This document shows positions 8,624 to 17,046 of a stretch of 64,000 nt of DNA, piece after piece. This DNA is from Nitrospirota bacterium (lineage in GTDB: Bacteria; Nitrospirota; UBA9217): positions 1-64,000 of the forward strand of contig JAKAHZ010000002.1 in the NCBI GenBank assembly GCA_021814615.1. Reading direction: 5' to 3'. A program made the position numbers and the translations under genes. The first letter of the stretch is position 1; every line of letters starts with the position of its first letter. The notes below the pieces were generated by a model. It worked only from the letters and a program-made list of their open reading frames with translations, had not been told where the DNA came from and did not search any database.

Positions 8624-8780
8624 AAGGCAGTTGCGCTCCTTTCTCGTTCCCGGGCCGCATAAACGTTCCGCGTTGCATGCTGACGGCACTCCGGCCACAC
8701 GTGCGGGAGGTCGTCGGACAGCGCGGCGCGGAGACCCTTCGGGTCCGCTTGTCATTGCAGCCGGGGGAAATACTGAACTG

Positions 8781-9230
8781 CTACGAGAGAGGATGGGGAG
8801 GCGACAGTCCTGCGTGAAGGGAGCTGAATCCGTCGGACTCGTGGTGCTTGAGATCCAGCGGCGCATCGGTGATATAAGAAGCAGGGACCGCGGTTTCTGC
8901 AAGAGCCGGAAACGTTCGGACAACGGAAACGGGCGGCGTCACTGCCAGTTGTTCACGCAAAACCGCCCGTTTCTTCTTGATGAGAAAATGCTCGGGATCC
9001 GGAGCAGCGACCGCGGAGGGCGAGGCAGCATTGTCACCGTCATCCTCCTGCAGCTCGGACAAGAGTACGTCGACCCAGACGATGCCCACCGTGTAGTGAG
9101 AAAGATGCTCTCGTTGATTGTGGAGGCGGTCGGTACAGCCGACCGTAGCGGACGCGTAGATCGGGGAAAGAGCATAGATTCCGTAGATAAACAGAAGAAG
9201 AATGCGTATGGCCAACGGCGCGCGAAGCAT
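8781..9230 (-). CDS. GLSPP-tail small exported protein, copy 1
   Basis: 149 residues of no recognised family, but clearly paralogous to the proteins at 21525 and 24703. It has an N-terminal hydrophobic helix 'LLLFIYGIYALSPIYASA' that could be a signal peptide cut after ASA or a membrane anchor. Next come 'TVGIVWVDVLLSEL', an acidic stretch, the basic strand 'FLIKKKRAVLRE', a variable part with prolines, and the C-terminal tail 'GLSPPHPLS'. One cysteine follows the signal region. There is no Shine-Dalgarno sequence; the ATG sits 5 bases after a -10 box, so the mRNA is predicted leaderless. It lies 157 bases upstream of the deoxysugar operon on the same strand. Function unknown. Confidence 0.75.
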   Translation of the reverse strand: MLRAPLAIRILLLFIYGIYALSPIYASATVGCTDRLHNQREHLSHYTVGIVWVDVLLSELQEDDGDNAASPSAVAAPDPEHFLIKKKRAVLREQLAVTPPVSVVRTFPALAETAVPASYITDAPLDLKHHESDGFSSLHAGLSPPHPLS

Positions 9231-9235
9231 GGGGT

Positions 9236-9264
9236 ATTTTACTGTGGGTTTGCTCCTTTGGCAA
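9236..9264 (-). promoter_or_regulatory. Leaderless-type promoter of GLSPP copy 1
   Basis: Read on the minus strand: TTGCCA, a 17-base spacer, TAAAAT, then 'acccc' and the ATG at 9230. Transcription would start at or within a base or two of the start codon. The same spacing recurs before the other two GLSPP genes. Confidence 0.6.
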
Positions 9265-9560
9265 GCCCTTTCCCGTCACGGCTCGCATCGTGCACCAGGC
9301 GTCTGCGGTCGCTGTCTTCCGTATCTAACTATGCATTCTCCTTTTTCACGATGATTCATCAGGAATGGGCTTGTCTTTTAAGCATATCCTACAGCCCTGT
9401 TGGATGATTCGCTACAAACGCCCAAGGACACGATTTATCCTCAAAAAGCAGATGCTGTTGTTTTTTTGAATGAAATCCCAGCCGGGAAGTTCTGGCACGG
9501 CTTATGCTATTTACTGGGACAAAGGCGATCGAATCCCTGTAACGGCACACCGGCCCCCCG
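9265..9560. other. Intergenic region without a credible gene
   Basis: AT-richer stretch between the GLSPP gene and the small secreted protein gene. The track ORF at 9400..9654 has no ribosome binding site, no recognisable fold and runs into the structured leader, so I do not call it. Nothing else was recognised here. Confidence 0.5.
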
Positions 9561-9630
9561 GCCGGCATCGGTCAGGATGCAAAACCTCTGGGCTGCGAAA
9601 GGAGATGAAATGCTTTTCAGCCCCTGCCGA
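9561..9630 (+). promoter_or_regulatory. Structured leader upstream of small secreted protein gene
   Basis: The RNA can form an 8-bp stem (TCGG-[T]-CAGG at 9568-9576 with CCTGCCGA at 9623-9630) closing an unpaired 'ATGCAAAACCTCT' and an inner hairpin GGGCT...AGCC. The element sits 53 bases before the start codon of the secreted-protein gene. The 'GGATGCAAAACC' segment faintly recalls the 'GGACGCAAAGCC' of GEMM-I (c-di-GMP/cGAMP) riboswitches, but the first half of that motif is not found. Call it a structured leader only. Confidence 0.35.
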
Positions 9631-9682
9631 TCGTCCCGACAGGTCGTAGAATAATACATTCCCGAAAGGAAAGGTGACTGCA

Positions 9683-10042
9683 ATGAAACACGTTCTCTCT
9701 CTAATAGGCGTTTTGGCTATGACATTGACTGCAGGAATCGTTTATGCTGACGACGATGCCCTCATGATGACTGATCATCGTCCTGTACCGGCTGTTGCTG
9801 CCGAAGGATTCACCTCCGTAATTCCCGCTGACGTGACCGCCCAGGCGAGTGATGAGCTCCCGATCATCGGGTTCGCTACCCCGGATATCGGCACCGTGCT
9901 CTACCAGGATGAGTTCGTCGTCGAGACGGCTGGCTCCGCTGCAGGCGGCGTTCGGAAAACGTCCACTGACACGCGGAACGCCCGGAATGTGGAAATCTGG
10001 GACAATCTTCTCGGACAGCCCGGCGGCTCCGACCTGCCGTAA
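9683..10042 (+). CDS. Small secreted protein of unknown function
   Basis: 119 residues. The first 22 or so form a clear signal peptide ('MKHVLSLIGVLAMTLTAGIVYA', cleavage after VYA). The mature part is acidic and low in structure-forming motifs, with no cysteine and no hydrophobic helix, so it is likely released to the periplasm or outside. The track start is a GTG nine bases earlier; the ATG at 9683 with AAAGG eight bases before it is preferred and begins exactly at the signal peptide. It is a single-gene unit: a structured leader lies upstream and a strong intrinsic terminator downstream. I do not recognise the family. Confidence 0.6.
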   Translation: MKHVLSLIGVLAMTLTAGIVYADDDALMMTDHRPVPAVAAEGFTSVIPADVTAQASDELPIIGFATPDIGTVLYQDEFVVETAGSAAGGVRKTSTDTRNARNVEIWDNLLGQPGGSDLP

Positions 10043-10210
10043 CGGCGGATCGTCGAGGAATCGCAACTTGAACGTAGCGGAGGATCCCGTTCTTTAGACG
10101 GGAGCCTTCGCTGCGTTCAGGCCTCTCCTCACCGGGGGCGGCAACGACGCCCTGCACCCGATAGGTGCCACCGATTCGTCGCCGGGATAACACGCGAGCG
10201 TAAAGAGAAC

Positions 10211-10246
10211 AGGCCGTCCGGTTGATCAGGACGGTCTCTTTTTTTC
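10211..10246 (+). terminator. Intrinsic terminator after small secreted protein gene
   Basis: A 9-bp stem, AGGCCGTCC pairing with GGACGGTCT around a 9-base loop, followed by CTTTTTTT. It lies about 170 bases after the stop codon on the plus strand, before the convergent gpgS-like gene. Confidence 0.8.
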
Positions 10247-10299
10247 CGAAAAATCTCCGTACCCGCGCAGCTGGCCGCGTGGCGGACCGTACGTCTTCT

Positions 10300-11508
10300 T
10301 CATTTGTTGTCCTCATCCACCGCCTTCTTGACCATCTCCAGGATGCCGGGAATTGCCGCGGTGACCCGGTTCCAGTTCGGGATGAGCGGCGTGCCCATGG
10401 GGCTCTCCATGAATATGGCTGAAGCCTGGACCATGGCGCGCGTGAAGGCCTCCACGGCCTTGGCCTCCTCGTGGCGGTCGAAGACGAGGCCGTTGATCGC
10501 CGCGTCTGCCTCGTACTTGAGCAGCGTGTCCTCGGCGTTGCGAAGATAGGCGACGGACAGGGACTTGAAGAACCCGTCGGAGAAGATCACGCCCTCCGAA
10601 GCAAGGGTACGGAAGATGGATTTGCAGATATCGATGGTCATCTTCATCAGGCCCTGTTCGGGATCCTCCGCAGAGAGCGCCTGGTGCTTGTGCTCGTAGG
10701 TCGCCGCGATGTCCACCTGACAGACCCGGCGGGGCGAGTAGTTCCGGTATACCTCGGCCAGGGACCCCACCTCGAGCCCCCAGTCCCAGGGGATGCGGTT
10801 CACGCGCGCCAGATCGGTGATCATGGCGAACTCGCCCGAAAGCGGGTACCGGAAGCTGTCCAGAAACGCCAGGAACCGGTGCGGCCCGACGAGATGCTGG
10901 AGCGACCGGACCAGCGGCGTTACCAGGAGCCGCGTGACCCTGCCGTGCATCTTGTTCGTCACCCTGCTGTAGAATCCCTTGCAGAAGACGTAATCCAGGT
11001 TCGGATGCGCGACGGGGTAGCAGAGACGCGCGAGCATCTCGCGATTGTAGTTCACGATGTCGCAATCATGGAGCGCGATCATGTCCGACTGCCCCCGCGC
11101 CAACACATACCCGTAGGCAAGCCACGCGGACCGTCCCTTGCCGCGCTGTCCCGCGTCCAGCCCGTTCCTGGCCAGGGTCTCGTAGATCTCCACGATCCGC
11201 TTGCCGTCGTTATGGATGACCTTGACCTCCGTCCGGATCGGCGACAGAAACTGCCGCGCGCGGTCAAACTCTTTCGGCGAAGCCTTGTCCAGGACAAGAA
11301 CGACCTCGCGGAGATAATCCACCTTGGACAGCTCCTGCACGATGCCCGGCATGGCAGGCCCTTCGAATTCCGAATAGAGCGCGGGCAGCACCAGCGCCAT
11401 CGGCCGAACGCGGCTGAATTCCCGGAGCTCCGCTTCGAGCCGTTCCAGCGATTGTTTCCCGATTTGATGCAACGTCGTGATGATCCCCGTCTGGTAGAAG
11501 TCGGACAT
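10300..11508 (-). CDS. gpgS: Glucosyl-3-phosphoglycerate synthase-like glycosyltransferase (GT81)
   Basis: 402 residues of the GpgS/MpgS type, which joins NDP-glucose (or mannose) to 3-phosphoglycerate. Visible signs are the N-terminal nucleotide-sugar fold with 'LVLPALYSEFEG', the flexible 'GKGRSAWLAYGYVLA' and the metal site in 'MIALHDCDIVNYNREML' (D-x-D form), then 'YPLSGEFAMITDLA' and 'WDWGLEVGSLAEVY'. The length fits the family. The product would be glucosyl-3-phosphoglycerate, which the phosphatase at 15224 could convert to glucosylglycerate, a compatible solute. The gene is separated from the rest of the osmoadaptation genes by a 158-bp inverted-repeat element but points the same way. 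Glucose versus mannose specificity cannot be judged by eye. Confidence 0.75.
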   Translation of the reverse strand: MSDFYQTGIITTLHQIGKQSLERLEAELREFSRVRPMALVLPALYSEFEGPAMPGIVQELSKVDYLREVVLVLDKASPKEFDRARQFLSPIRTEVKVIHNDGKRIVEIYETLARNGLDAGQRGKGRSAWLAYGYVLARGQSDMIALHDCDIVNYNREMLARLCYPVAHPNLDYVFCKGFYSRVTNKMHGRVTRLLVTPLVRSLQHLVGPHRFLAFLDSFRYPLSGEFAMITDLARVNRIPWDWGLEVGSLAEVYRNYSPRRVCQVDIAATYEHKHQALSAEDPEQGLMKMTIDICKSIFRTLASEGVIFSDGFFKSLSVAYLRNAEDTLLKYEADAAINGLVFDRHEEAKAVEAFTRAMVQASAIFMESPMGTPLIPNWNRVTAAIPGILEMVKKAVDEDNK

Positions 11509-11676
11509 GGCCGTCCTCGAAACCCTTTCTGCCGCAAAGTCTCAAAGACGCAAAGAACATTTCGCCAAAAGCCAAAGCATTGGATGTTGCTGTCCTTCGC
11601 GTATCAGCGCCTTCGAGCCGGATGGCATCCGGCCTCTCTTTGAGCCTTCGCGCCTTCGCGGCGAAGATGTCTTCAT

Positions 11677-11834
11677 TCTAGAACCTATCTCATAATAGAC
11701 TTGCAATAATAGTTCGTCATGCCCGCGGAAGCGGGCATCCAGGAAACGTCAGAAAACCCCTGGATTCCCGTTTTCACGGGAATGACCATCAAACAAACAA
11801 AGCATCAGGATTTGATTTTGAGATAGGTTCTAGA
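11677..11834. mobile_element. MITE-like element with 16-bp terminal inverted repeats
   Basis: The ends are perfect inverted copies: TCTAGAACCTATCTCA at 11677-11692 and TGAGATAGGTTCTAGA at 11819-11834. The 158-bp interior holds two smaller hairpins ('ATGCCCGCGGAAGCGGGCAT' and 'GGATTCCCGTTTTCACGGGAAT') and no coding frame. A transposase must act in trans if it moves. The right end overlaps the stop codon of the mscS-like gene, so the element sets that protein's C-terminus. No clear target-site duplication was seen. Confidence 0.7.
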
Positions 11835-12534
11835 CATGTTCGATGTCCTGCTGCTCTTCCTTCCCTGCTTCCCGCCGCGTCTCGCGCTCGATGATCCGCT
11901 TTGCCGCGTCGATGCCGCCGACGCCGAAGGCAATGGCCAGGGCGGCCACGATGCCGCCGAAGATGATCGAAAACGCCGCCAGCACGATGCCCGGCGCAAC
12001 CCTGAGCTCCTCCAGGACCATGGCGAGAATCAGAACCGTCAGGAGCAGCCGGATCGACTCGGCCAGGAGCTTTGCCGCGCGGAATCCGCTGTTCACCGCC
12101 GTGATCAGGACGGCCCTGCTCAGGAAACCGGTGAACACGTACCCGACGACCAGGATGATCGACGCGGAAAGGGCGCGCGGCAGATACTGAAGGAACTGGG
12201 CGATCAGCTGATCGATCGCCGGGACCTTGAGTGCGCTCATGCCGGCGGTCAGGGTGCCGATGATCAGAAGCCAGAAGACGACCGCGGCGAGCGCCAGGGA
12301 GGGCTTTGCCCACAAGTCCCCCTTCCGCAGCATCGACGTCACGCCGATCCGGTCGGCCCAGCTGTCGAAATCAATGGCCTTCAGAAACCGGATGAGCAGC
12401 GCGCGGGAGATCCGCGCCGCGATGATCCCCAGGATCAGGATGACCAGCATGGCAAGCAGATTCGGCAAAAAGGCCGCGAATTTGCCGAACAGCTCGTTCA
12501 ACGGTTCGACGATGAGATTCAGAAAGTCCTTCAT
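11830..12534 (-). CDS. Small mechanosensitive channel (MscS-related, TM-helix repeat type)
   Basis: 234 residues with four to five hydrophobic helices: one near residue 25 ('LLAMLVILILGIIAARI'), one near 85, one near 125 ('ASIILVVGYVFTGF') and a pair at 155-205 ending in a glycine-rich 'AFSIIFGGIVAALAIAFGVGG'. This matches the conserved TM-helix family of MscS-like channels that lack the large cytoplasmic vestibule. Such channels release solutes after hypo-osmotic shock, which fits its place next to compatible-solute genes. GGGAGG lies 5 bases before the ATG. The stop codon TAG is supplied by the terminal inverted repeat of the adjacent element, so the charged tail 'EEQQDIEHV' may have been cut or altered by its insertion. 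Confidence 0.75.
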   Translation of the reverse strand: MKDFLNLIVEPLNELFGKFAAFLPNLLAMLVILILGIIAARISRALLIRFLKAIDFDSWADRIGVTSMLRKGDLWAKPSLALAAVVFWLLIIGTLTAGMSALKVPAIDQLIAQFLQYLPRALSASIILVVGYVFTGFLSRAVLITAVNSGFRAAKLLAESIRLLLTVLILAMVLEELRVAPGIVLAAFSIIFGGIVAALAIAFGVGGIDAAKRIIERETRREAGKEEQQDIEHV

Positions 12535-12549
12535 AGGCACCTCCCAGGT

Positions 12550-13809
12550 TCATTGCCAACGGGCGATCAGATAGTCCTTTGCCCGTTCAAACTCGCTGCA
12601 GAGTTTTTCGATCAACGCCTCCGCGTCCTCCTGCCCGAGACTCTCCGCCTCCAGGATGAACGACGCGGTCTTGCCCAGGTAGAGCGGCGTGAGCGATTTA
12701 AGGAGATGCTCGGCGGACAGCTGTTTTCGATGGTACGCGATGGCGTAGTCGTAGATGATGCGGGTCCAGAGCGACGGGGGAAAACGGAATTCCCGGTCCG
12801 GCAGCTCCGCGAGCCGCGTCACTTCAATCAAATCGCCCTTGCCGAGCACGTCCGACCAGATCTCCGTCAGGTTCCGCACTCCTTCGCGGAACACGCCGGT
12901 CATGCGGCCCACGTTCACCTGCACCGGCTCGAGGCCCACGGTATATTCGAACCCGAAGGAAGGGACCGCGTCCACGGTCCGGACGTCCCGCCAGATCGGG
13001 TGATAGGCTTCCATGAGCCCGAAGGCCGCGCTCACGACTTGGTAGAGCATGACCGAGAGATCGGAGCCGGGGTCCTTGGCATCGTGGATCTTGGCGCCCA
13101 GAAAGGATTGGGCCACGGAAAACCGATTCGCGATCGCCGTCGTGGTCATCCAGATGTCGATCCCGAAGCGGGCAACATCGGTCTGCCAGACGTCCTGCGC
13201 CAGATAGAAGGACGCCAGCTTGCCGGAGAATCCGAAATCGCCGCCGATGGGCTGGCGCACGCATTTCCCGTAAAGCGCGCGGGTGAGCGGATACACAATG
13301 CTGTTGGTGATGGTGCCGTCGTATTTGTGCCGGTGATAGAGGGGGGCGACGAACTCGGCCTCCCCGTTCAGGACTGGACGGATGAGCAGCTCGATCCATT
13401 CGGGCGTGATGCTCCGGAGATCGGAATCCACCACCGCGCAGGCCTTTGCCCCGAGGGCATCGGCAATCTCGAAGACGGCGCGGAACGCGCTCCCCTTGCC
13501 GGGAGGCCCGGTATAGGGCATGGCAATCACCGGCGTCGGATCAACGCGGTGATGCAGGAGCAGCGCCGCTTGATCCTCGATCCGCGTCCTCCGCACCACG
13601 TCCATGGTGCCGTCGCGGGACCCGCCGTCGGAATTCACCAGCACCGCCTTCCGGTTGGGGAAATATTTTGCCAGCCCTGCCTGAATCGCCCTGACCACAT
13701 GCCCGATCGTCCGGGCATTGTTATAGCTCGGGATGCCGACCAGGATGTCGGCGGAGCCGATCTGGTCCAGGAATGTCCTGACCTCCTGCCGCTGGGTGAT
13801 CTGTGCCAT
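12550..13809 (-). CDS. Glucosyl/mannosylglycerate synthase-like glycosyltransferase (GT2/GT78 type)
   Basis: 419 residues. GT-A features are 'ILVGIPSYNNARTIGHVV', 'VLVNSDGGSRDGT', 'PYTGPPGKGSAFRAVF', the D-x-D site 'ACAVVDSDLRSITPEW', 'QPIGGDFGFSG' and 'RFGIDIWMTTTAIA'. The 'PGKG...', 'DSDL' and 'GGD/GIDI' pattern resembles mannosylglycerate synthase and single-step glucosylglycerate synthase, which use D-glycerate directly. The track start is a TTG; the ATG at 13809 with GAGG nine bases before it is chosen. The next gene upstream on the same strand is a glycerate kinase, which would act on the same substrate. It is 15 bases upstream of the mscS-like gene. The sugar donor is not known. Confidence 0.7.
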   Translation of the reverse strand: MAQITQRQEVRTFLDQIGSADILVGIPSYNNARTIGHVVRAIQAGLAKYFPNRKAVLVNSDGGSRDGTMDVVRRTRIEDQAALLLHHRVDPTPVIAMPYTGPPGKGSAFRAVFEIADALGAKACAVVDSDLRSITPEWIELLIRPVLNGEAEFVAPLYHRHKYDGTITNSIVYPLTRALYGKCVRQPIGGDFGFSGKLASFYLAQDVWQTDVARFGIDIWMTTTAIANRFSVAQSFLGAKIHDAKDPGSDLSVMLYQVVSAAFGLMEAYHPIWRDVRTVDAVPSFGFEYTVGLEPVQVNVGRMTGVFREGVRNLTEIWSDVLGKGDLIEVTRLAELPDREFRFPPSLWTRIIYDYAIAYHRKQLSAEHLLKSLTPLYLGKTASFILEAESLGQEDAEALIEKLCSEFERAKDYLIARWQ

Positions 13810-13865
13810 GGCGCCGTGCCTCTGTATCAAGTATACCGGGCGATGCGGGCCTGCGGGCGAAATGC

Positions 13866-15227
13866 CTACTTTTCGATGATGATGATCTGAAGATCCATCA
13901 CGTTCGTTCCCGTGGGACCGGGCTTGAAGTGCGCCTGTCCGCCGCTCGCCGCATCGAGCCGCTGCAAGTACCTGTAGGAATCGTTGTCCGCGAGAAAAGC
14001 GTCTGCGTCAAGTCCGTGCTCGCGGCCCTGCCGGATCGTCTCCCCGTCCACGAACGCGCCTGCAGCATCGGTCGGCCCGTCGGTGCCGTCGGTGCCTGAG
14101 GAGAGCAAGGCGATCCCCGGAACGCCTGCGATCTCGGCCGCAAAGGCAAGGGCCAGCTCCTGGTTTCGCCCTCCCTTGCCCGATCCCGCAACCCGCACCG
14201 TGGTCTCCCCGCCGGACAGCAGGCAGCGGCGTTCTCCCGGCTTCAACGCCTCGCGCGATTTGCGGGCGGCTTGCGCGAGGAACTTCGCCGCCTCGCGCAC
14301 ATCGCCCCGGAGCTCTGTCGTTACGATCTCCGGCAGGAAGCCCTGCCTGCCTGCTTCCTCCCGGGCTGCTTCCATCGCCTGGCTGAGCCCGCCCACGATA
14401 ATGGCCCGGGCCTTCCCGAAGCACGCCTCTCCCTCTTTCGGCGTTTCGGGGACAAAGCCTGATATGCCCCGCATGAGACGATTTCGGACGGCGACCGGCA
14501 CGGCATCGGCAAGTCCGTATTTCCCGATCACCTCCCAGGCCTGACGGAACGTCGACGGATCGGGAACCGTCGGCCCCGAGGCGATAACGTCGAGCCGGTC
14601 GCCGAGCACATCGGAAAGGATCAGGGTGATCAGCGGGGCAGGCGCGATCTTCCGTGCCAGCAGCCCGCCCTTGACCGCGGAGAGATGCTTTCGCACCGCG
14701 TTCAGCTCGTCGATCGACGCCCCGGCCCGCAGAAGCAGGTTCGTCGCGTTTTGCTTGTCTTCGAGACGGATTCCGTCGGCTGGCGCGACAAGCAGCGAAG
14801 AACCGCCGCCGGAAAGAAGACAGAGAACAAGGGTCCGCTCATCGGCGCGTTCGGCGAGCTCCAGGATCCGGGCTGTTCCTTCCACGCCTGCCGTATCCGG
14901 AATCGGATGACCGGCCTCGACCTGCTCAATCCTCCCGAGCTTGCCCGCATGACCGTGTTTCACGATGATGAGGCCGTCGGAGATGCGACCTCCGAGCAGG
15001 ATTTCAACAGCCTCAGCCATGGCTGCCGTTGCTTTCCCCGCTCCGATCACGAGTACGCGCTGGAAGGCGGCCAGATCATCCTGCCTTTCCGCCGCGATGA
15101 GCCGGCCGTTCCGCAGCTGCAGCGCCTTTTGAACGGCAGCGGATGGATCAACCGCAGCGATCGCAGCGCGCCAGATGCCGGTGAGTTCCTTGGTCCTCTG
15201 CATTGGCTTCGTGAGCCGTCCTTTCAT
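13866..15227 (-). CDS. Glycerate 2-kinase (GckA/MOFRL family)
   Basis: 453 residues. The N-terminal DUF4147 domain has 'RVLVIGAGKATAAMAEAVE', 'VKHGHAGKLGRIEQVEAGHPIPD' and 'VLCLLSGGGSSLLVAP'. The C-terminal MOFRL domain has 'CLLSGGETTVRVAGSGKGGRNQE' and 'LLSSGTDGTDGPTDAAGA'. The family phosphorylates D-glycerate to 2-phosphoglycerate with ATP. Its start overlaps the stop of the phosphatase gene by 4 bases (ATGA), which suggests coupled translation. Beside glycosylglycerate enzymes it may recycle glycerate released when the solute is broken down, or control the glycerate pool used by the synthase. That role is inferred from neighbours. Confidence 0.9.
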   Translation of the reverse strand: MKGRLTKPMQRTKELTGIWRAAIAAVDPSAAVQKALQLRNGRLIAAERQDDLAAFQRVLVIGAGKATAAMAEAVEILLGGRISDGLIIVKHGHAGKLGRIEQVEAGHPIPDTAGVEGTARILELAERADERTLVLCLLSGGGSSLLVAPADGIRLEDKQNATNLLLRAGASIDELNAVRKHLSAVKGGLLARKIAPAPLITLILSDVLGDRLDVIASGPTVPDPSTFRQAWEVIGKYGLADAVPVAVRNRLMRGISGFVPETPKEGEACFGKARAIIVGGLSQAMEAAREEAGRQGFLPEIVTTELRGDVREAAKFLAQAARKSREALKPGERRCLLSGGETTVRVAGSGKGGRNQELALAFAAEIAGVPGIALLSSGTDGTDGPTDAAGAFVDGETIRQGREHGLDADAFLADNDSYRYLQRLDAASGGQAHFKPGPTGTNVMDLQIIIIEK

Positions 15228-16033
15228 CGACCTCTTCCCTGATCCAGGAGTTTCAGCACGGCCTCGTTCCAGCCCGCCGGTCCCTCCCTGCCGGTCTGCA
15301 GAAGGCCGGGAAACGAGAACTGCTCGCGCTGCGCCTCCGGCGGTTTCCTCACCAGCACCGGCCGGTCGACAACGAGAAGAAACGGCAGGTCATTCAGGTT
15401 GTCGCCCATTCCCACGGTAGTGAGCGAGCCGAAGCGCCGGGCGTAAAGTCTGGAGAGCATCGTCACGGCGCGCCCCTTGTGGTGGTCGCCCATGATATGA
15501 AAGAACCGTCCCCGCGTCCAGCGAAGCCCCGCTCCCTCGATTTCCCGCAGGAAGAGATCGTCCGCTCCCGCCTCGAACACGAAGGGCTCGCTGAACTCGC
15601 GCTGCCGGGCGAGCACCGCCTCTTCCCGCGGCAGGTTCGTGAGAACCATGACCTCTTCGGCCGTCATATCGCCGAATCCGCGCACGGCTGCGCCCAGCCG
15701 CAGTCGCAGATCCGCGAACCGCCGCCGAATACTCTCGTAGGGCGTCCCCAGGGAGATCACGTCGTAGCCTTCCCGCGGTATGCCTTCCAGGGGAAAGGGG
15801 AAATAGCCTTTCGGAACGAAGATCCCTCCGCCGTTCTCGGAAATGAAGGGATGCTGATTGCCGAGTCGCGCTCGCCAAACTTCGATCTCGGCCCTCGTCT
15901 TGCTTGACACGAGAACAAGGGGAATCTCCCGCTTCCTGATCAGCTCCAGCGCCTTGCTCGCCTGCTCGAAGGAATACGTCGACGGGTCCAGCAACGTTCC
16001 GTCGAGGTCGGAAAAAATAACCGTCCGGTTCAT
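15224..16033 (-). CDS. Mannosyl/glucosyl-3-phosphoglycerate phosphatase (HAD, MpgP-like)
   Basis: 269 residues. HAD motif I is 'IFSDLDGTLLDP'. Motif II is in 'PLVLVSSKTRAEIE', followed by the family phrase 'PFISENGGGIFVPKGYFP'. Motif III/IV is 'GDHHKGRAVTMLSRLY' and 'TVGMGDNLNDLPFL'. The C2-type cap with 'SENGGG' is characteristic of MpgP, which removes phosphate from mannosyl- or glucosyl-3-phosphoglycerate. It would complete the two-step route started by the gpgS-like gene at 10300. The true start is the ATG at 16033, which overlaps the stop of the exchanger gene as TAATG; the track start 25 codons earlier lies inside that gene. Confidence 0.85.
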   Translation of the reverse strand: MNRTVIFSDLDGTLLDPSTYSFEQASKALELIRKREIPLVLVSSKTRAEIEVWRARLGNQHPFISENGGGIFVPKGYFPFPLEGIPREGYDVISLGTPYESIRRRFADLRLRLGAAVRGFGDMTAEEVMVLTNLPREEAVLARQREFSEPFVFEAGADDLFLREIEGAGLRWTRGRFFHIMGDHHKGRAVTMLSRLYARRFGSLTTVGMGDNLNDLPFLLVVDRPVLVRKPPEAQREQFSFPGLLQTGREGPAGWNEAVLKLLDQGRGR

Positions 16034-17046
16034 TATTTTGTCTCCCGCAACGCGTAGAGAAGATACATGTTGAATCCGTAACCTGCAATCAGCGCGATGG
16101 CATCCCATCCCAGGCGCAGGAAGATCTTCTTTTCGAGCCGGTACGTGAGACTGATCATCGTGATTCCCGTCATGATCACCGCCATGAACGCGGTGATGGC
16201 ATGATTCTGCGACACGGAGGACAGGAGCGACCCGCGGAGATAGAACAGGTCGTCAACTGCGAGAATGAATATGTTGAACAGATTGCTTCCGAGCAGGTTC
16301 CCGATGGCCATATCGGCGGCACCGATCCGGAGAGCAACAAGGGAAACGACCAGTTCGGGAAGCGACGTGGTCATTGCCACGAATATGGTGCCGATAAAAC
16401 TTCTCCCCAGTCCCGTCTCCACAGCAAGACGGTCCCCGAGAAAGGGCAGCCACAGGGCCGCGAAGACGACGACCGCGGCGTTCAGCGCGTACTTGGTCGC
16501 CGTCTCCCGGACGGAAAGATGGTCATAGCGGGCGGCCTCGGCGATCTCGCCGACAAAGGTCGCGATCTTTTTCTTGTTGAAGAGAAATACGCTCCGCATG
16601 CCGATGCCGTAGATCACAATGATCGCGGGTGTATACATGCCGATCCAGCCGATCGGGGGGAGCTGGTCGTGCGCCAGGATCGAAACGGCGGCAACACCGA
16701 TCAGGACCACCCCGAAGCCGGCGGAAAGAACATGTCCGTGCTCGGCCTTGGAAAAGATGGGCGCCGGACCGTGCATGATATCCATGAGCGATATGATCGC
16801 CAGGTTGAAAACGCAGCTGCCCATGATGTCGCCCAGGGCGATATCGGGAGCATCCGCTATGGTGACCGAGCTGAGGCCGGTGATAAGTTCGGGCAGCGAT
16901 GTCACGCTCGCCATGAGGATAAGGCCGATCCAGGCGCGTCCGAGCCCGCTTTTTTCCGCGATCACATCGCCGTAGCGCGCCAGGTTCATCCCTCCGTAAA
17001 CGATCAGCCCGGAGCACAGGGCGAACTCAATCCAGGTCAGAGCCAT
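16033..17046 (-). CDS. CaCA-family sodium/calcium exchanger-like membrane protein
   Basis: 337 residues with about ten transmembrane helices in two repeats. Both alpha-repeat signatures are present: 'SVTSLPELITGLSSV' with 'GDIMGSCVFNLAIIS' in the first half, and 'AMTTSLPELVVSLVA' with 'GNLLGSNLFNIFILA' in the second. These carry the ion-binding acidic residues in the middle of the membrane. The ATG at 17046 follows GGAAGGAGGACC, a strong ribosome binding site, and replaces the track start at 17142. It overlaps the upstream antiporter gene by 20 bases and the phosphatase gene by 1. Exchange of Na+ or K+ for Ca2+ fits an ion-homeostasis role in this osmotic-stress operon. Confidence 0.88.
   Translation of the reverse strand: MALTWIEFALCSGLIVYGGMNLARYGDVIAEKSGLGRAWIGLILMASVTSLPELITGLSSVTIADAPDIALGDIMGSCVFNLAIISLMDIMHGPAPIFSKAEHGHVLSAGFGVVLIGVAAVSILAHDQLPPIGWIGMYTPAIIVIYGIGMRSVFLFNKKKIATFVGEIAEAARYDHLSVRETATKYALNAAVVVFAALWLPFLGDRLAVETGLGRSFIGTIFVAMTTSLPELVVSLVALRIGAADMAIGNLLGSNLFNIFILAVDDLFYLRGSLLSSVSQNHAITAFMAVIMTGITMISLTYRLEKKIFLRLGWDAIALIAGYGFNMYLLYALRETK

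Noticed and set aside
9400-9654. 84-aa ORF as a gene
   Set aside because: No ribosome binding site, no recognisable sequence and overlaps the structured leader.
9480-9690. GEMM-I (c-di-GMP) riboswitch
   Set aside because: Only the second half resembles the motif; the 'GGCAAACC' half with its tetraloop is not found. Kept as a structured leader only.
11836-13890. 684-aa plus-strand ORF
   Set aside because: Antisense to the mscS-like and glycosyltransferase genes; Arg/Asp/His-rich composition typical of shadow frames.
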